Shown: positions 8,739-17,831, counted from the stretch's first letter. The stretch: DNA of 64,000 bases from Streptomyces olivochromogenes (GCF_001514115.1 NZ_KQ948462.1:104783-168782), one strand, 5' to 3'. Translations and numbers: made by a program. The notes: a model not told the origin generated them from the letters alone.

Positions 8739-8748
8739 AGGAACGCGC

Positions 8749-9567
8749 ATGCGCCGTCCTTTCGCCCCAGTACTGGCCCTTGCGGCCGCCGCGGCCCTCA
8801 TACCGCTGGCGGCCCCCGCCCCGGCCGCGACCGACGACGTCATCATCGGGGGCCATCCGGTCGACATCGCTCAGAGTCCGTGGACGGTGGCACTGTCCAG
8901 CCGTGACCGGTTCGGGGGTACGCGGGCCGGGCAGTTCTGCGGCGGCGTGGTGATCGGCCCGACGCTCGTGCTGACCGCGGCCCACTGCGTGAGCCCGCTC
9001 GTGCTGGGGGCGCCATCGGAGCAGATGCACGACTTGAAGATCATCGCGGACCGTACCGACCTGCTGTCCGGCAAGGGCAAGGAGATCCCGGTGCGCGACA
9101 CCTGGGTCAATCCGCAGTACGACGCCGTCACGAACGCCGGGGACTTCGCCGTGATCACCCTCGCCTCCCCGCTGCCCCAGAGCTCGGTCATCCGTATGGC
9201 CTCCTCGGGGGATCCCGCGTACGCACCCGGCACGGCCGCCGCGGTCTACGGCTGGGGCGATACGACAGGCACCGGCAATTACGCGCTCAGTCTGCGGTCC
9301 GCGAGCGTGAAAGTACTGTCCGACTCCGTCTGTGAGCGGGCGTACCCGGGGAGTGAAGACGGAACCTATCAAGCCACTTCCATGGTGTGCGCCGGTGAGG
9401 TCGCGGGTGGGCACGATGCCTGTCAGGGGGACAGCGGTGGCCCGCTTGTGGCCCAGGGACGGCTGATCGGCCTTGTGTCGTGGGGCAGCGGCTGTGGGCA
9501 GGCGGGAAGCCCCGGGGTCTACACGCGGGTCTCGGACGCCGTCAAGGCGCTCGGCACGAGCCGCTGA
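8749..9567 (+). CDS. Secreted trypsin-like serine protease (S1 family)
   Basis: 272 residues. A Sec signal peptide (MRRP, then a long Ala/Leu core, AAPAPAA) precedes a short propeptide and the mature N-terminus IIGGHPVD. The triad is complete: His in LTAAHC, Asp in GDFAVITL, Ser in GDSGGP; six Cys fit the three disulfides of Streptomyces trypsins. It would cleave after Arg/Lys outside the cell, since the Asp at the base of the S1 pocket is present in HDACQGDSGG. ATG 8749 follows GAGG. Streptomyces trypsins are usually made late and restrained by SSI-type inhibitors; no inhibitor gene is adjacent. The inverted repeat at 8707-8738 may control it. Confidence 0.95.
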   Translation: MRRPFAPVLALAAAAALIPLAAPAPAATDDVIIGGHPVDIAQSPWTVALSSRDRFGGTRAGQFCGGVVIGPTLVLTAAHCVSPLVLGAPSEQMHDLKIIADRTDLLSGKGKEIPVRDTWVNPQYDAVTNAGDFAVITLASPLPQSSVIRMASSGDPAYAPGTAAAVYGWGDTTGTGNYALSLRSASVKVLSDSVCERAYPGSEDGTYQATSMVCAGEVAGGHDACQGDSGGPLVAQGRLIGLVSWGSGCGQAGSPGVYTRVSDAVKALGTSR

Positions 9568-9586
9568 GGCCGTACGGGCGGCAGCG

Positions 9587-9648
9587 ATACGGAACGCAGC
9601 GGTGTACGGAACGCTGCGGTACGGAACGCTGCGGTACGTAACGCAGCG
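9587..9648 (+). repeat. Four copies of a 15-bp tandem repeat
   Basis: Units 9587-9601, 9604-9618, 9619-9633 and 9634-9648 resemble GTACGGAACGCTGCG. They are followed by a short run of GATCGCGG-type octamers to about 9672. Noncoding, directly after the protease gene. Confidence 0.85.
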
Positions 9649-9835
9649 GATCGCGGATCGCGGATCTCGGAACTCGGGGTGCCGGGGGAAGTGAACCAGG
9701 TGGCGTGTGAAGGTGCGCGACACGGGTGCGAACCGGTGACGCGTTGAAGTGCGTGAGTCCGGTGCGCGTCACGTCTCCACGGGGCCGTGACGCTCCGGAC
9801 GGTGGTGCACTGCACCGCCGGGAAGCGGTACGCAT

Positions 9836-9873
9836 ACGGGCGGCCACCCCAAGTAGCAGGGGTGACCGCCCGT
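9836..9873. terminator. Hairpin between the convergent protease and DUF7455 genes
   Basis: ACGGGCGGCCACCCC (9836-9850) pairs with GGGGTGACCGCCCGT (9859-9873), one mismatch, 8-nt loop. It lies downstream of both genes and can serve either strand. Confidence 0.75.
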
Positions 9874-9920
9874 ACACCGGCCTATTGCCAGAGCTGGCTC
9901 GTCGTCGTTGACGCGAAGTG

Positions 9921-10151
9921 TCAGTGCTCTTCGTCGTTGGACGTTGCCGGGACCGACGTCAGTCGCTCCGTCTCGTCCTGTATCTCAGCGGCGATCTTCT
10001 TGAGTTCCGGCTCAAACTTGCGCCCGTGGTGGGCGCAGAAGAGCAGTTCACCGCCGCTGAGGAGGACGACGCGCAGATATGCCTGGGCGCCGCAACGGTC
10101 GCAGCGGTCAGCGGCCGTCAGCGGGCTCGCGGGGGTCAGAACAGTAGTCAC
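9921..10151 (-). CDS. Small zinc-ribbon-like protein (DUF7455)
   Basis: 76 residues, a short family widespread in Streptomyces (DUF7455) with no established function. The centre has CDRCG and, 20 residues on, CAHHG: a Cys-X2-Cys plus Cys-X-His pattern that could bind one zinc ion. The C-terminal half is an amphipathic charged helix (PELKKIAAEIQDETERL). Start GTG 10151 follows GAAGAGG. The gene is transcribed away from the topoisomerase gene and is alone. A nucleic-acid or protein adaptor role is possible but not shown. Confidence 0.85.
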   Translation of the reverse strand: MTTVLTPASPLTAADRCDRCGAQAYLRVVLLSGGELLFCAHHGRKFEPELKKIAAEIQDETERLTSVPATSNDEEH

Positions 10152-10591
10152 GTCGCCTCTTCTCTAGCTCGACGAGCTGTCGTACCAGGGTCAACATCCA
10201 ACCAGGCCGAAAACGTTCCCGCTCGTGGCTTTTCCTCGAAAAATTCTTCCGGGGCGGCTGTCTGCTGCCGGGTGGCGGCGAATGAGCCGTAGTACGTGTC
10301 TTTGTGTCTTACGGGTTCGCGCTGTCTGTCAGGGTCAGTCCTCCCCGGCTGGCTTGCCGGTTGTTCATGAGGACGTGCCCGGAGCCTAAATGGTTCATGC
10401 CTCGAAGGGAACGTGATATGTACTTCACTCCATCGAGGGATCGAACACTCATACGAGCCTGGACTAGTCTGAGTTCATGCGAGGGTGGCGTTACAACGGC
10501 TCTACCAGGCCTCGGTACCCTCTCAGCGGAGACCGAAGCCGACCCCTTACCCAAAAGGGTCCCATCTGAAATTCAGCGAGGAGCGAACCGC
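10152..10591. other. Divergent gap between the DUF7455 gene and parE (440 nt)
   Basis: It holds the promoters of both genes. On the minus strand TTGACC lies about 35 nt before the DUF7455 start, without a good -10. On the plus strand the parE frame stays open to 10304, but the translation upstream of 10592 is not conserved. No clear operator is seen. Confidence 0.4.
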
Positions 10592-12715
10592 GTGACCGCC
10601 GACACGTCCGTGCCGTCCACAGCGTTGCTGACCGGAGCAGACCGGGACGGTTCCAACTACACCGCGCGGCACCTGCTCGTCCTCGAGGGGCTCGAGGCCG
10701 TACGCAAGCGCCCCGGCATGTACATCGGCTCGACCGACAGCCGCGGTCTGATGCACTGCCTGTGGGAGATCATCGACAACTCCGTCGACGAGGCCCTCGG
10801 GGGCTACTGTGACCACATCGAGGTGATCCTGCACGACGACGCCTCGGTGGAGGTGCGGGACAACGGCCGCGGCATCCCGGTCGACGTGGAGCCCAAGACC
10901 GGCATGTCGGGCGTCGAGGTCGTGATGACCAAGCTGCACGCGGGCGGCAAGTTCGGAGGTGGCTCGTACGCGGCCTCCGGCGGTCTGCACGGCGTGGGCG
11001 CCTCCGTGGTGAACGCGCTCTCCGCCCGTCTGGACGTCGAGGTGGACCGTAGTGGCCACACCCATGCGGTGAGCTTCCGTCGCGGCACCCCGGGAGTGTT
11101 CAAGGCGGACGGTCCCGAAGCCGCCTTCGACGCGACCAGCGGGCTGCGCAAGCTGAAGCGGATCCCCAAGACCCGCACCGGCACGCGCGTGCGCTACTGG
11201 GCCGACCGCCAGATCTTCCTCAAGGACGCCAAGCTCTCCCTGGAGAACCTGCACCAGCGTGCCCGCCAGACCGCGTTCCTGGTGCCCGGCCTGACCATCG
11301 TCGTCCGCGACGAATACGGGCTTGGCGAGGGCGGCAGCAAGGGCGAGGAGTCCTTCCGCTTCGACGGCGGCATCAGCGAGTTCTGCGAGTACCTGGCCAC
11401 CGACAAGCCCGTCTGTGACGTCCTCCGCTTCTCCGGGCAGGGCACCTTCAAGGAGACGGTCCCGGTCCTTGACGACCACGGGCAGATGACGCCCACCGAG
11501 GTCACCCGTGAGCTCGGCGTCGATGTGGCCCTTCGCTGGGGCACCGGCTACGACACGAACCTCAAGTCGTTCGTGAACATCATCGCCACGCCCAAGGGCG
11601 GCACCCACGTCGCCGGCTTCGAGCAGGCCGTCGCCAAGACGATGAACGAAGTGCTGCGGGCCAAGAAGCTGCTGCGGGTCGCCGAGGACGACATCGTCAA
11701 GGACGACGCACTGGAGGGCCTGACCGCCGTCGTCACCGTGCGCCTCGCGGAGCCGCAGTTCGAGGGGCAGACCAAGGAGGTCCTCGGTACCTCGGCGGCC
11801 CGCCGGATCGTGACGAACGTGGTCTCCAACGAGCTCAAGGCCTTCCTGACCACCACGAAGCGGGACGCGGCCGCGCAGGCCCGGGTCGTGATGGAGAAGG
11901 CCGTGGCTGCCGCGCGTACGCGGATCGCGGCCCGCCAGCACAAGGACGCGCAGCGCCGGAAGACGGCCCTCGAGTCCTCCTCGCTGCCCGCCAAGCTCGC
12001 GGACTGCCGCAGCGACGACGTCGAGCGCAGCGAGCTGTTCATCGTCGAGGGAGACTCCGCGCTCGGCACCGCCAAGCTGGCCAGGAACTCCGAGTTCCAG
12101 GCGCTGCTGCCGATTCGCGGCAAGATCCTCAACGTCCAGAAGGCGTCCGTCACGGACATGCTCAAGAACGCCGAGTGCGGCGCGATCATCCAGGTCATAG
12201 GGGCCGGGTCCGGGCGGACGTTCGACATCGACGCGGCGCGGTACGGGAAGATCATCCTGCTCGTCGACGCCGACGTCGACGGTGCGCACATCCGGATTCT
12301 GCTGCTGACGCTGTTCCAGCGGTACATGCGGCCGATGGTCGAGGCGGGGCGGGTGTTCGCGGCGGTGCCGCCGCTGCACCGCATCGAGCTGAGCCAGCCC
12401 AAGAAGGGCCAGGACAAGTACATCTACACGTACTCGGACCGTGAGCTGCGCGAGACGCTGCTGGAGCTGCAGCGCAAGAACGTGCGCTACAAGGACTCGA
12501 TCCAGCGTTACAAGGGTCTTGGCGAGATGGACGCCGATCAGCTGGCGGAGACGACGATGGACCCGCGTCACCGGACGCTGCGGCGGATCAACATTTCCGA
12601 CCTGGAGGCGTCCGAGCAGGTGTTTGACCTGCTGATGGGGAACGATGTCGCTCCCCGTAAGGAGTTCATCTCCAGCTCTGCGGCGACGCTGGATCGGTCG
12701 CGTATCGACGCGTAG
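10592..12715 (+). CDS. parE: Topoisomerase IV subunit B (ParE/ParY type)
   Basis: 707 residues, the expected length. The GHKL ATPase domain has the ATP/Mg loop Asn in EIIDNSVDEA and DNGRGIPV; the transducer follows, then the TOPRIM domain with EGDSALG and DADVDGAHI, and the C-terminal GEMDADQLAETTM segment. With the subunit A encoded at 31407-33866 it unlinks replicated chromosomes; in Streptomyces this pair (called parX/parY) is separate from gyrase near oriC. GTG 10592 is chosen for GAGGAG at 10578-10583 and conserved length; the frame is open upstream to 10304 without homology. Annotations often call it GyrB2. Confidence 0.95.
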   Translation: MTADTSVPSTALLTGADRDGSNYTARHLLVLEGLEAVRKRPGMYIGSTDSRGLMHCLWEIIDNSVDEALGGYCDHIEVILHDDASVEVRDNGRGIPVDVEPKTGMSGVEVVMTKLHAGGKFGGGSYAASGGLHGVGASVVNALSARLDVEVDRSGHTHAVSFRRGTPGVFKADGPEAAFDATSGLRKLKRIPKTRTGTRVRYWADRQIFLKDAKLSLENLHQRARQTAFLVPGLTIVVRDEYGLGEGGSKGEESFRFDGGISEFCEYLATDKPVCDVLRFSGQGTFKETVPVLDDHGQMTPTEVTRELGVDVALRWGTGYDTNLKSFVNIIATPKGGTHVAGFEQAVAKTMNEVLRAKKLLRVAEDDIVKDDALEGLTAVVTVRLAEPQFEGQTKEVLGTSAARRIVTNVVSNELKAFLTTTKRDAAAQARVVMEKAVAAARTRIAARQHKDAQRRKTALESSSLPAKLADCRSDDVERSELFIVEGDSALGTAKLARNSEFQALLPIRGKILNVQKASVTDMLKNAECGAIIQVIGAGSGRTFDIDAARYGKIILLVDADVDGAHIRILLLTLFQRYMRPMVEAGRVFAAVPPLHRIELSQPKKGQDKYIYTYSDRELRETLLELQRKNVRYKDSIQRYKGLGEMDADQLAETTMDPRHRTLRRINISDLEASEQVFDLLMGNDVAPRKEFISSSAATLDRSRIDA

Positions 12716-12743
12716 GCGCTGCGCTTGCGGGGCGTCGGTGCCG

Positions 12744-12780
12744 GGTGCCAGGTGCCGGGCGCTGGGCGCCGCCTGGTGCC
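12744..12780 (+). terminator. Hairpin after parE
   Basis: GGTGCCAGG (12744-12752) and CCTGGTGCC (12772-12780) are perfect 9-nt arms; the 19-nt loop contains a second GGCGC/GCGCC pairing. Confidence 0.55.
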
Positions 12781-12989
12781 GGTGGTGGTCGGGGCTGTGG
12801 TGGTGCGTCGAGCCCGTCGCCGCCGGATCAGACGTGGGCCGGGCATGGGAGCCGCTGCTCGATCCGGGCGTAAGCGACAGGCTTGCGACGCACCGCCACG
12901 GCCCCTTGCGTAGGAGGGCCGGCTGCGGGTGGGTGGGTGGTGGGGGCCGTGTGTGCTGTTCCTCGCGTGGCTGGGGACGTCGGTCCGCA

Positions 12990-13067
12990 TTTTCATGCTT
13001 GTCCGGCGTATGAGGACGAGGCCGTTCAGGTCGACAGGGGGTCTGGGGGGCGCGGCCCCCTGGGGTG
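12990..13067. repeat. Dispersed Streptomyces intergenic repeat (REP-like)
   Basis: The pattern TTGTCCGGCG, TGAGGACGAG, GCCGTTCAGG, then a GGGGGTCTGGGG/CCCC hairpin (13037-13063) matches an element I recall as recurring in intergenic gaps of Streptomyces chromosomes. Its function is not known. It lies inside a 559-nt gap between parE and the next operon. Confidence 0.6.
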
Positions 13068-13124
13068 GGTCGGGTAGGGGCGGCGGGGGCGAGAAGCGCG
13101 GGTGGTGGGTGCGGGCCGTGGGGG

Positions 13125-13178
13125 CTCCACCCGTGGGTGGAGGGATGGGGTGGGTGTGGATCCACCCGCGATCCACCC
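13125..13178. promoter_or_regulatory. Cluster of TCCACCC motifs upstream of the DUF1453-kinase-regulator operon
   Basis: A perfect palindrome CTCCACCCGTGGGTGGAG (13125-13142) is followed by two GATCCACCC copies (about 13159-13167 and 13170-13178). Four TCCACCC half-sites in 54 nt, about 100 nt before the first gene, suggest binding by the NarL-type regulator of the operon or another factor. Confidence 0.5.
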
Positions 13179-13274
13179 CGGCTCCGATCTGCTGAGCTGC
13201 CGATTTCCGTAGCGTCGAAGGCGTCGACAGCGCTCGCTGTCGGAACCCGCTCTTCCCCGTCCACGGAGGTCGTG

Positions 13275-13799
13275 ATGTCCGGGCTCGTCAATGCCTTGGT
13301 GATCCTCGCCGTTGTTGTGGTGGTCATCGCGCGCCAGTTCCGTACACGCAGGATCAGCACGGACAGGCGCTGGTGGATCGTGCCCGTCGTCCTGGCCGTG
13401 ATCGCTCTGCGGGAGCCGGGCCTGATCGACAACCACCATCGGACCGAGGCGATTCTGCTGCTGGGGGCGGAGCTGTTCATCGGGCTGGCCATCGGAGCCG
13501 CGTGGGGGTGGACGACACGGATATGGGCGGAGCCGGACGGCTCCGTGTGGAGCAAGAGCACCAAGGCCAGCGGGGCCGTCTGGGGCGTGGGCATAGCCCT
13601 GCGGCTGGGGCTGTTCGGCATCGGCACCCTGCTGGGCGTCCATCAGGACAGCTCCGCCCTGCTGCTCGCCCTCGCGGCCACTCTGCTGGTCCGCTCCGGG
13701 ATCCTGGCCTGGCGGTCTCAGTCTCTGCACCCGGTCGTCGCGCAGGCGACGGCGTACGGTGACGACGTGCCCCAGGGCTCGTGGAAGGAGCGCGTGTGA
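13275..13799 (+). CDS. Membrane protein, DUF1453 family
   Basis: 174 residues with about five hydrophobic segments (first: LVNALVILAVVVVVIARQF). This DUF1453/CcdC-like family is found next to two-component systems in actinobacteria; no activity is known. ATG 13275 follows GGAGGT with normal spacing. The stop overlaps the kinase start (GTGTGA), so the two are translationally coupled. Placement as first gene of a kinase/regulator operon suggests a membrane accessory that feeds or restrains the kinase. Confidence 0.8.
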   Translation: MSGLVNALVILAVVVVVIARQFRTRRISTDRRWWIVPVVLAVIALREPGLIDNHHRTEAILLLGAELFIGLAIGAAWGWTTRIWAEPDGSVWSKSTKASGAVWGVGIALRLGLFGIGTLLGVHQDSSALLLALAATLLVRSGILAWRSQSLHPVVAQATAYGDDVPQGSWKERV

Positions 13800-14947
13800 C
13801 GGAGAACGCCTTGAAGCGCTGGCCCTCCCGCGAGGCGCTGTCCCGAGCCGGAATGGTCAAGTCCAGGCGCGCGCTCGCCTGGGCCGCGCGCCTCTTCGCC
13901 CTCGGCCTGCTCCTGTGGACGACCTTCACGAGCGGCCATCTTGGCGCCTGGAAGATCGCGGCGGGCGCTTTGGGGGTCCTCGTCTGCGGGCTGGCGGCGT
14001 GGGCCTTCTGGCGGACCACGCTCCAGCACCGTCTGCTGCCGTCTCTGGCGCTGCTCGCCCTGCTGCTCGCGATCGCGACGGTGGGAGTGGGCACAGGCTT
14101 CCGGGTGCCGGCCATCGTCCTGTGGTGCGGGTGCGCCATCAGCGCCATCGAGAGGCTGCCGCTAGTGGCGGCACTGCCTGCCACCTCCGTGGCACTGAGC
14201 GCGTTCGCGGCGGTCAACAACGACGTCTGGCTGACCACGGCGGCCACCGCCGGGGGGCTCGCCCTGGCCGGGTACGTGCTGCGCCTCGACGCGGAGGCCC
14301 GCGGCAGTGCCCAGCGCTTGCTCGCTCAGGAGCGGGCGGCTCGTGTGGCCGAGGCGGAGTCCGCGGCGCTCGCGGAGCGGGCCAGGATCGCGCGGGAGAT
14401 CCACGACGTCCTGGCACACAGTCTCTCGGCGCAGATGGTGCATCTGGAGGCGGCCCGGCTGCTGATCGAGCGGGGCGGCGACCGGGAGCAGATCCTCGAG
14501 CGGGTCGTGGCGGCACGTGGGATGGCCCGTGAGGGGCTCGCCGAGACCCGGCAGGCGCTCTCCGCCCTGCGGGGGGAGATGTCCCCGGTGGAGGACTTCC
14601 TGAGCGAGCTGGTCGCCACGGCGGACGGCGCCGACATCACCGTCGCGGGTGAACGGCAGCCGCTGCCCGCCGAGGCCTCGCAGGCGGTGCGCAGGGTGGC
14701 GCAGGAAGCCCTGACGAACGTCCGCAAGCATGCGCCGGGCGCCAAGGTCCACATGCGGCTCGAGTACGGCGAGCACGAAGTGACGCTCGGTGTACGGGAC
14801 TCGGGAGGGCCGCCGGGCGAACTCAGCGGTGCGGGGGCCGGGTACGGTCTGCTGGGCATGCGGGAGCGTGCTGAGCTGCTGGGCGGCTCGTTGGAGGCCG
14901 GGCCGGACGAGGAGGGGTTCGTGGTGACGCTGAGGGTGCCCGTATGA
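13796..14947 (+). CDS. Sensor histidine kinase, NarL/DesK type
   Basis: 383 residues. The N-terminal 150 residues contain about five or six membrane segments with almost no extracytoplasmic loop, so the signal is probably sensed in or at the membrane. The dimerisation helix has the HisKA_3 motif with the phospho-His in AREIHDVLAHSLS; the ATPase domain has DSGGPPGE and GYGLLGMRERA. GTG 13796 follows AAGGAG and overlaps the previous stop; the end overlaps the regulator by 4 nt (ATGA). The partner is the downstream regulator. Kinases of this shape include cell-envelope and lipid-fluidity sensors; the stimulus here is unknown. Confidence 0.92.
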   Translation: MTENALKRWPSREALSRAGMVKSRRALAWAARLFALGLLLWTTFTSGHLGAWKIAAGALGVLVCGLAAWAFWRTTLQHRLLPSLALLALLLAIATVGVGTGFRVPAIVLWCGCAISAIERLPLVAALPATSVALSAFAAVNNDVWLTTAATAGGLALAGYVLRLDAEARGSAQRLLAQERAARVAEAESAALAERARIAREIHDVLAHSLSAQMVHLEAARLLIERGGDREQILERVVAARGMAREGLAETRQALSALRGEMSPVEDFLSELVATADGADITVAGERQPLPAEASQAVRRVAQEALTNVRKHAPGAKVHMRLEYGEHEVTLGVRDSGGPPGELSGAGAGYGLLGMRERAELLGGSLEAGPDEEGFVVTLRVPV

Positions 14948-15627
14948 CGGAGGAGGAGACCAGGAAGCCGGCTCGGGTCGTGGTGGCGGACGACCAGACC
15001 GTGGTGCGCGAAGGCATTGTGATGCTGCTGGGCCTGCTGCCGGGGATCGAGGTCGTGGGTGCGGCCGGGGACGGTCACGAGGCCGTGGCGCTCGTGGCCG
15101 AGCTCGCCCCGGACGTCGTGCTGATGGACCTGCGCATGCCGCGCTGCGACGGCGTCGAGGCGACCCGGCGCATTCGCGCTGAGTATCCGGGGACACAGGT
15201 CGTCGTGCTCACCACGTACGCGGACGACGAGTCGCTGTTTCCCGCGCTCAGAGCGGGAGCCCGTGGCTATCTCACGAAGGACGCGGGCGGCGACGAGATC
15301 GTGCGCGCGGTGGAAAGCGTGCTGTCCGGGGACGCGGGACTCTCGCCGAGCATCCAACGGCGACTGCTGGAGCGGCTGTCGGAGCCGGCGCCCTCGGTCG
15401 ATGCGCCCGTGGAGCCGCCCGATGGGCTCACCACACGGGAGACCGAGGTGTTGCTGCTGATCGCCGAGGGCCTCACCAATCAGGAGATCGCCCGCAGGCT
15501 GCATGTCTCCCCCGCCACCGTGAAGACCCACATCAACAACCTCTTCGCCAAGACGGGCCTCAAGGATCGTGCTCAGGCGGTGCGCTACGCCTTTGGGAAA
15601 GGTCTCGTACGGCCACCGACGAGATGA
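14944..15627 (+). CDS. Response regulator, NarL/LuxR type
   Basis: 227 residues. Receiver domain residues 11-130: acidic pair DD at 16-17, phospho-Asp 62 in LMDLRMP, Lys in LTKDAG. A LuxR-type helix-turn-helix follows at about 160-220 (LTTRETEVLLLIAEGLTNQE, then ARRLHVSPATVKTH). It overlaps the kinase by 4 nt and completes a three-gene operon with the DUF1453 protein. The palindrome and repeated TCCACCC motifs at 13125-13178 are candidate binding sites for autoregulation. Confidence 0.94.
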   Translation: MTEEETRKPARVVVADDQTVVREGIVMLLGLLPGIEVVGAAGDGHEAVALVAELAPDVVLMDLRMPRCDGVEATRRIRAEYPGTQVVVLTTYADDESLFPALRAGARGYLTKDAGGDEIVRAVESVLSGDAGLSPSIQRRLLERLSEPAPSVDAPVEPPDGLTTRETEVLLLIAEGLTNQEIARRLHVSPATVKTHINNLFAKTGLKDRAQAVRYAFGKGLVRPPTR

Positions 15628-15732
15628 GTCACCTGATGGGGTGAAGAGCGCGGAGAGAAGAGTCCGGGATCTTCCCGATCTGTCCATCCTTGGGCACGCG
15701 GCAGAAAAAGGGTCGCGGACAAGGAGAGTTCG

Positions 15733-16221
15733 GTGGAGAAGCACGACGGTCGCGATACCGGAGAGGTCCGGTTCGATGACCCCTGGTACGACGCGCTCGC
15801 CTCAGGCTGGGGTGAGTTGGACGGCACGGGCGCGCCCGCTCCCGCCGTGCCGTCCGCGCGCCCGGAGCACGAAGGTCGCGCGGGCGGGACGGCCGACGTC
15901 TATCTGGAGGTGCAGCGCAGCGCGGCCTTCCAGGAGGTGCGCAGCCGGTACCGGAGGTTCGTGGTGCCGGGCGTCGCAGTGTTCTTCACCTGGTACGTGG
16001 GCTATGTGGTGACCGCGACGACGGCGCCCGGGTTCATGGCCCGGCCCGTCGCCGGCGCGGTGAACGTGGCGATGGTGGCGGGGCTCGGGCAGTTCCTCAG
16101 CACGTTTCTGTTCACGTGGGCGTACGCGCGGCATGCGCGGCTGCGCAGGGACCGGGCGGCGCTGGATCTGCGCTGGGACACCCAGGAGCTGACCCGGAGC
16201 GTCAGAGGTGGTGAGCGGTGA
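15733..16221 (+). CDS. DUF485 membrane protein
   Basis: 162 residues. A disordered acidic N-terminus (about 60 residues) is followed by a DUF485 core with two membrane helices (VVPGVAVFFTWYVGYV and VAMVAGLGQFLSTFLFTWAY). DUF485 proteins are almost always encoded directly before an acetate-type sodium/solute symporter, as here, and are thought to be small accessory subunits. GTG 15733 follows AAGGAGAG. The last codons overlap the symporter start (GTGA), implying coupled translation. Confidence 0.9.
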   Translation: MEKHDGRDTGEVRFDDPWYDALASGWGELDGTGAPAPAVPSARPEHEGRAGGTADVYLEVQRSAAFQEVRSRYRRFVVPGVAVFFTWYVGYVVTATTAPGFMARPVAGAVNVAMVAGLGQFLSTFLFTWAYARHARLRRDRAALDLRWDTQELTRSVRGGER

Positions 16222-17810
16222 CCGGCAACCATCAGACACTGGCGTTGCTGCTGTTCAGCGCGTTCGTGGCGGTGACGCTGGGGATCACGACGTGGGTGAG
16301 TCGAAACCGGCACGGGTCGGCCGAGGAGTTCTATGTCGGCGGGCGGTTGTTCTCGCCGATGGAGAATGGTTTTGCCATTTCGGGCGACTACATGTCGGCG
16401 GCGTCGTTCCTGGGGGTCACGGGGCTCATCGCGCTCTACGGCTACGACGGGCTGCTGTACGTCGTCGGGTTTCTCGTCGCTTGGCTGGTCGTCCTGTTCC
16501 TGGTCGCCGAACTGGTGCGCAACTGCGGGCGGTTCACGCTCGCCGACGTCGTCGCGGCCCGGATGAACGAACGGCCGGTGCGGATCGCGGCGGGAACCTC
16601 CTCGGTGACCGTGTCCGTTCTGTATCTGGTGGCGCAGATGGTGGGCGCGGGCAGCCTGGTCGCGCTGCTGCTGGGAGGTTCGAGCGAGGCGGCGCGGAAC
16701 TGGACGGTGATCGGCGTCGGCGCGCTCATGGTGATCTATGTGTCGCTGGGAGGGATGCGGGCCACCACGTGGATCCAGATCGTCAAGGCGGTCCTGTTGC
16801 TGAGCGGTTCCATCGTCTTGACCGTGCTCGTCCTGGTGCGGTTCCACGGGGACGTGAACGAGTTGCTGCGTTCGGCGGCGGAGCGCAGCGGCCATGGTGA
16901 CGCGTTTCTCGCACCCGGGTTGAAGTACGGCGGGGACTGGACGGCGCGCTTCGACTTCATCAGCCTGGGGCTCGCGCTGGTGCTCGGAACGGCTGGGCTG
17001 CCGCACATCCTGTCGCGCTTCTACACCGTGCCCACGGCACGGGCCGCGCGGCGCTCGGTGGTCTGGTCGATCGGGCTCATAGGGGGCTTCTACCTGATGA
17101 CGATCGTGCTGGGCTTCGGCGCGGCGGCGATCGTCGGCCCGGAGACGGTGCGGGGAGCGAACGCGGCGGGCAACACGGCGGTTCCGCTGCTCGCGCTTGA
17201 TCTGGGCGGCGGCGCGAACTCTGCCGGAGGAACGGTTCTTTTTGCCGTCGTCGCGGCCATTGCCTTCGCTACGATCCTCGCGGTCGTCGCCGGGATCACT
17301 TTGGCGTCCTCGGCATCCGTGGCCCACGACCTCTATGCCTCGATGCGCCGCCGGCATGCGAAGCCCCGTAGCGAGGTCGCCGTGGCGCGTACGGCGGCGG
17401 TGGGTATCGGGGTGGTCGCGATCGCGCTCGGGCTGCTGGCCCGCGACCTGAACGTGGCCTTCCTGGTGGGCCTTGCCTTCGCGGTCGCCGCGTCCGCGAA
17501 CCTGCCGGTGCTGTTGTACTCGCTGTTCTGGCGGAGTTTCACGACCCGCGGCGCCGTGTGGGCCGTATACGGCGGCCTGGTGCCCGCTCTGCTGCTCGTC
17601 CTGCTGTCGCCGGTGGTGTCGGGGAGTCCCGATTCGCTCTTCCCGAGCGTGGACTTCCAGTACTTCCCGTTGCAGAACCCGGGCCTGGTGTCGATTCCGC
17701 TCGGCTTCCTGGCGGGCTGGCTGGGCACGGTGACGTCCGCGGAGCCGCCGGACGAGGCCAAGCATGCCGAGACCGAGGTGCGGTCGCTGACGGGTGCCGG
17801 CGCGGTCTGA
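16218..17810 (+). CDS. Cation/solute symporter, acetate permease (ActP) type
   Basis: 530 residues with about 13 membrane helices of the SSS (LeuT-fold) family. Family marks include the N-terminal segment after GSAEEFYVGGR, the SGDYMSAASFLG helix and GTAGLPHILSRFYTVP. With the DUF485 partner it most likely imports acetate or another short monocarboxylate with Na+ or H+; the substrate is inferred from family. The loop after helix 6 is longer than in E. coli ActP. It sits downstream of a kinase/regulator pair, which could control it, though 105 nt separate the regulator from the DUF485 gene. Confidence 0.88.
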   Translation: MTGNHQTLALLLFSAFVAVTLGITTWVSRNRHGSAEEFYVGGRLFSPMENGFAISGDYMSAASFLGVTGLIALYGYDGLLYVVGFLVAWLVVLFLVAELVRNCGRFTLADVVAARMNERPVRIAAGTSSVTVSVLYLVAQMVGAGSLVALLLGGSSEAARNWTVIGVGALMVIYVSLGGMRATTWIQIVKAVLLLSGSIVLTVLVLVRFHGDVNELLRSAAERSGHGDAFLAPGLKYGGDWTARFDFISLGLALVLGTAGLPHILSRFYTVPTARAARRSVVWSIGLIGGFYLMTIVLGFGAAAIVGPETVRGANAAGNTAVPLLALDLGGGANSAGGTVLFAVVAAIAFATILAVVAGITLASSASVAHDLYASMRRRHAKPRSEVAVARTAAVGIGVVAIALGLLARDLNVAFLVGLAFAVAASANLPVLLYSLFWRSFTTRGAVWAVYGGLVPALLLVLLSPVVSGSPDSLFPSVDFQYFPLQNPGLVSIPLGFLAGWLGTVTSAEPPDEAKHAETEVRSLTGAGAV

Positions 17811-17831
17811 GGCGGCCTCGGGTGAGTGTCC

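Noticed and set aside
10547..13627. Very long minus-strand frame opposite parE (over 1000 codons)
   Set aside because: Shadow of parE caused by its G/C-rich third positions; the translation is low complexity.
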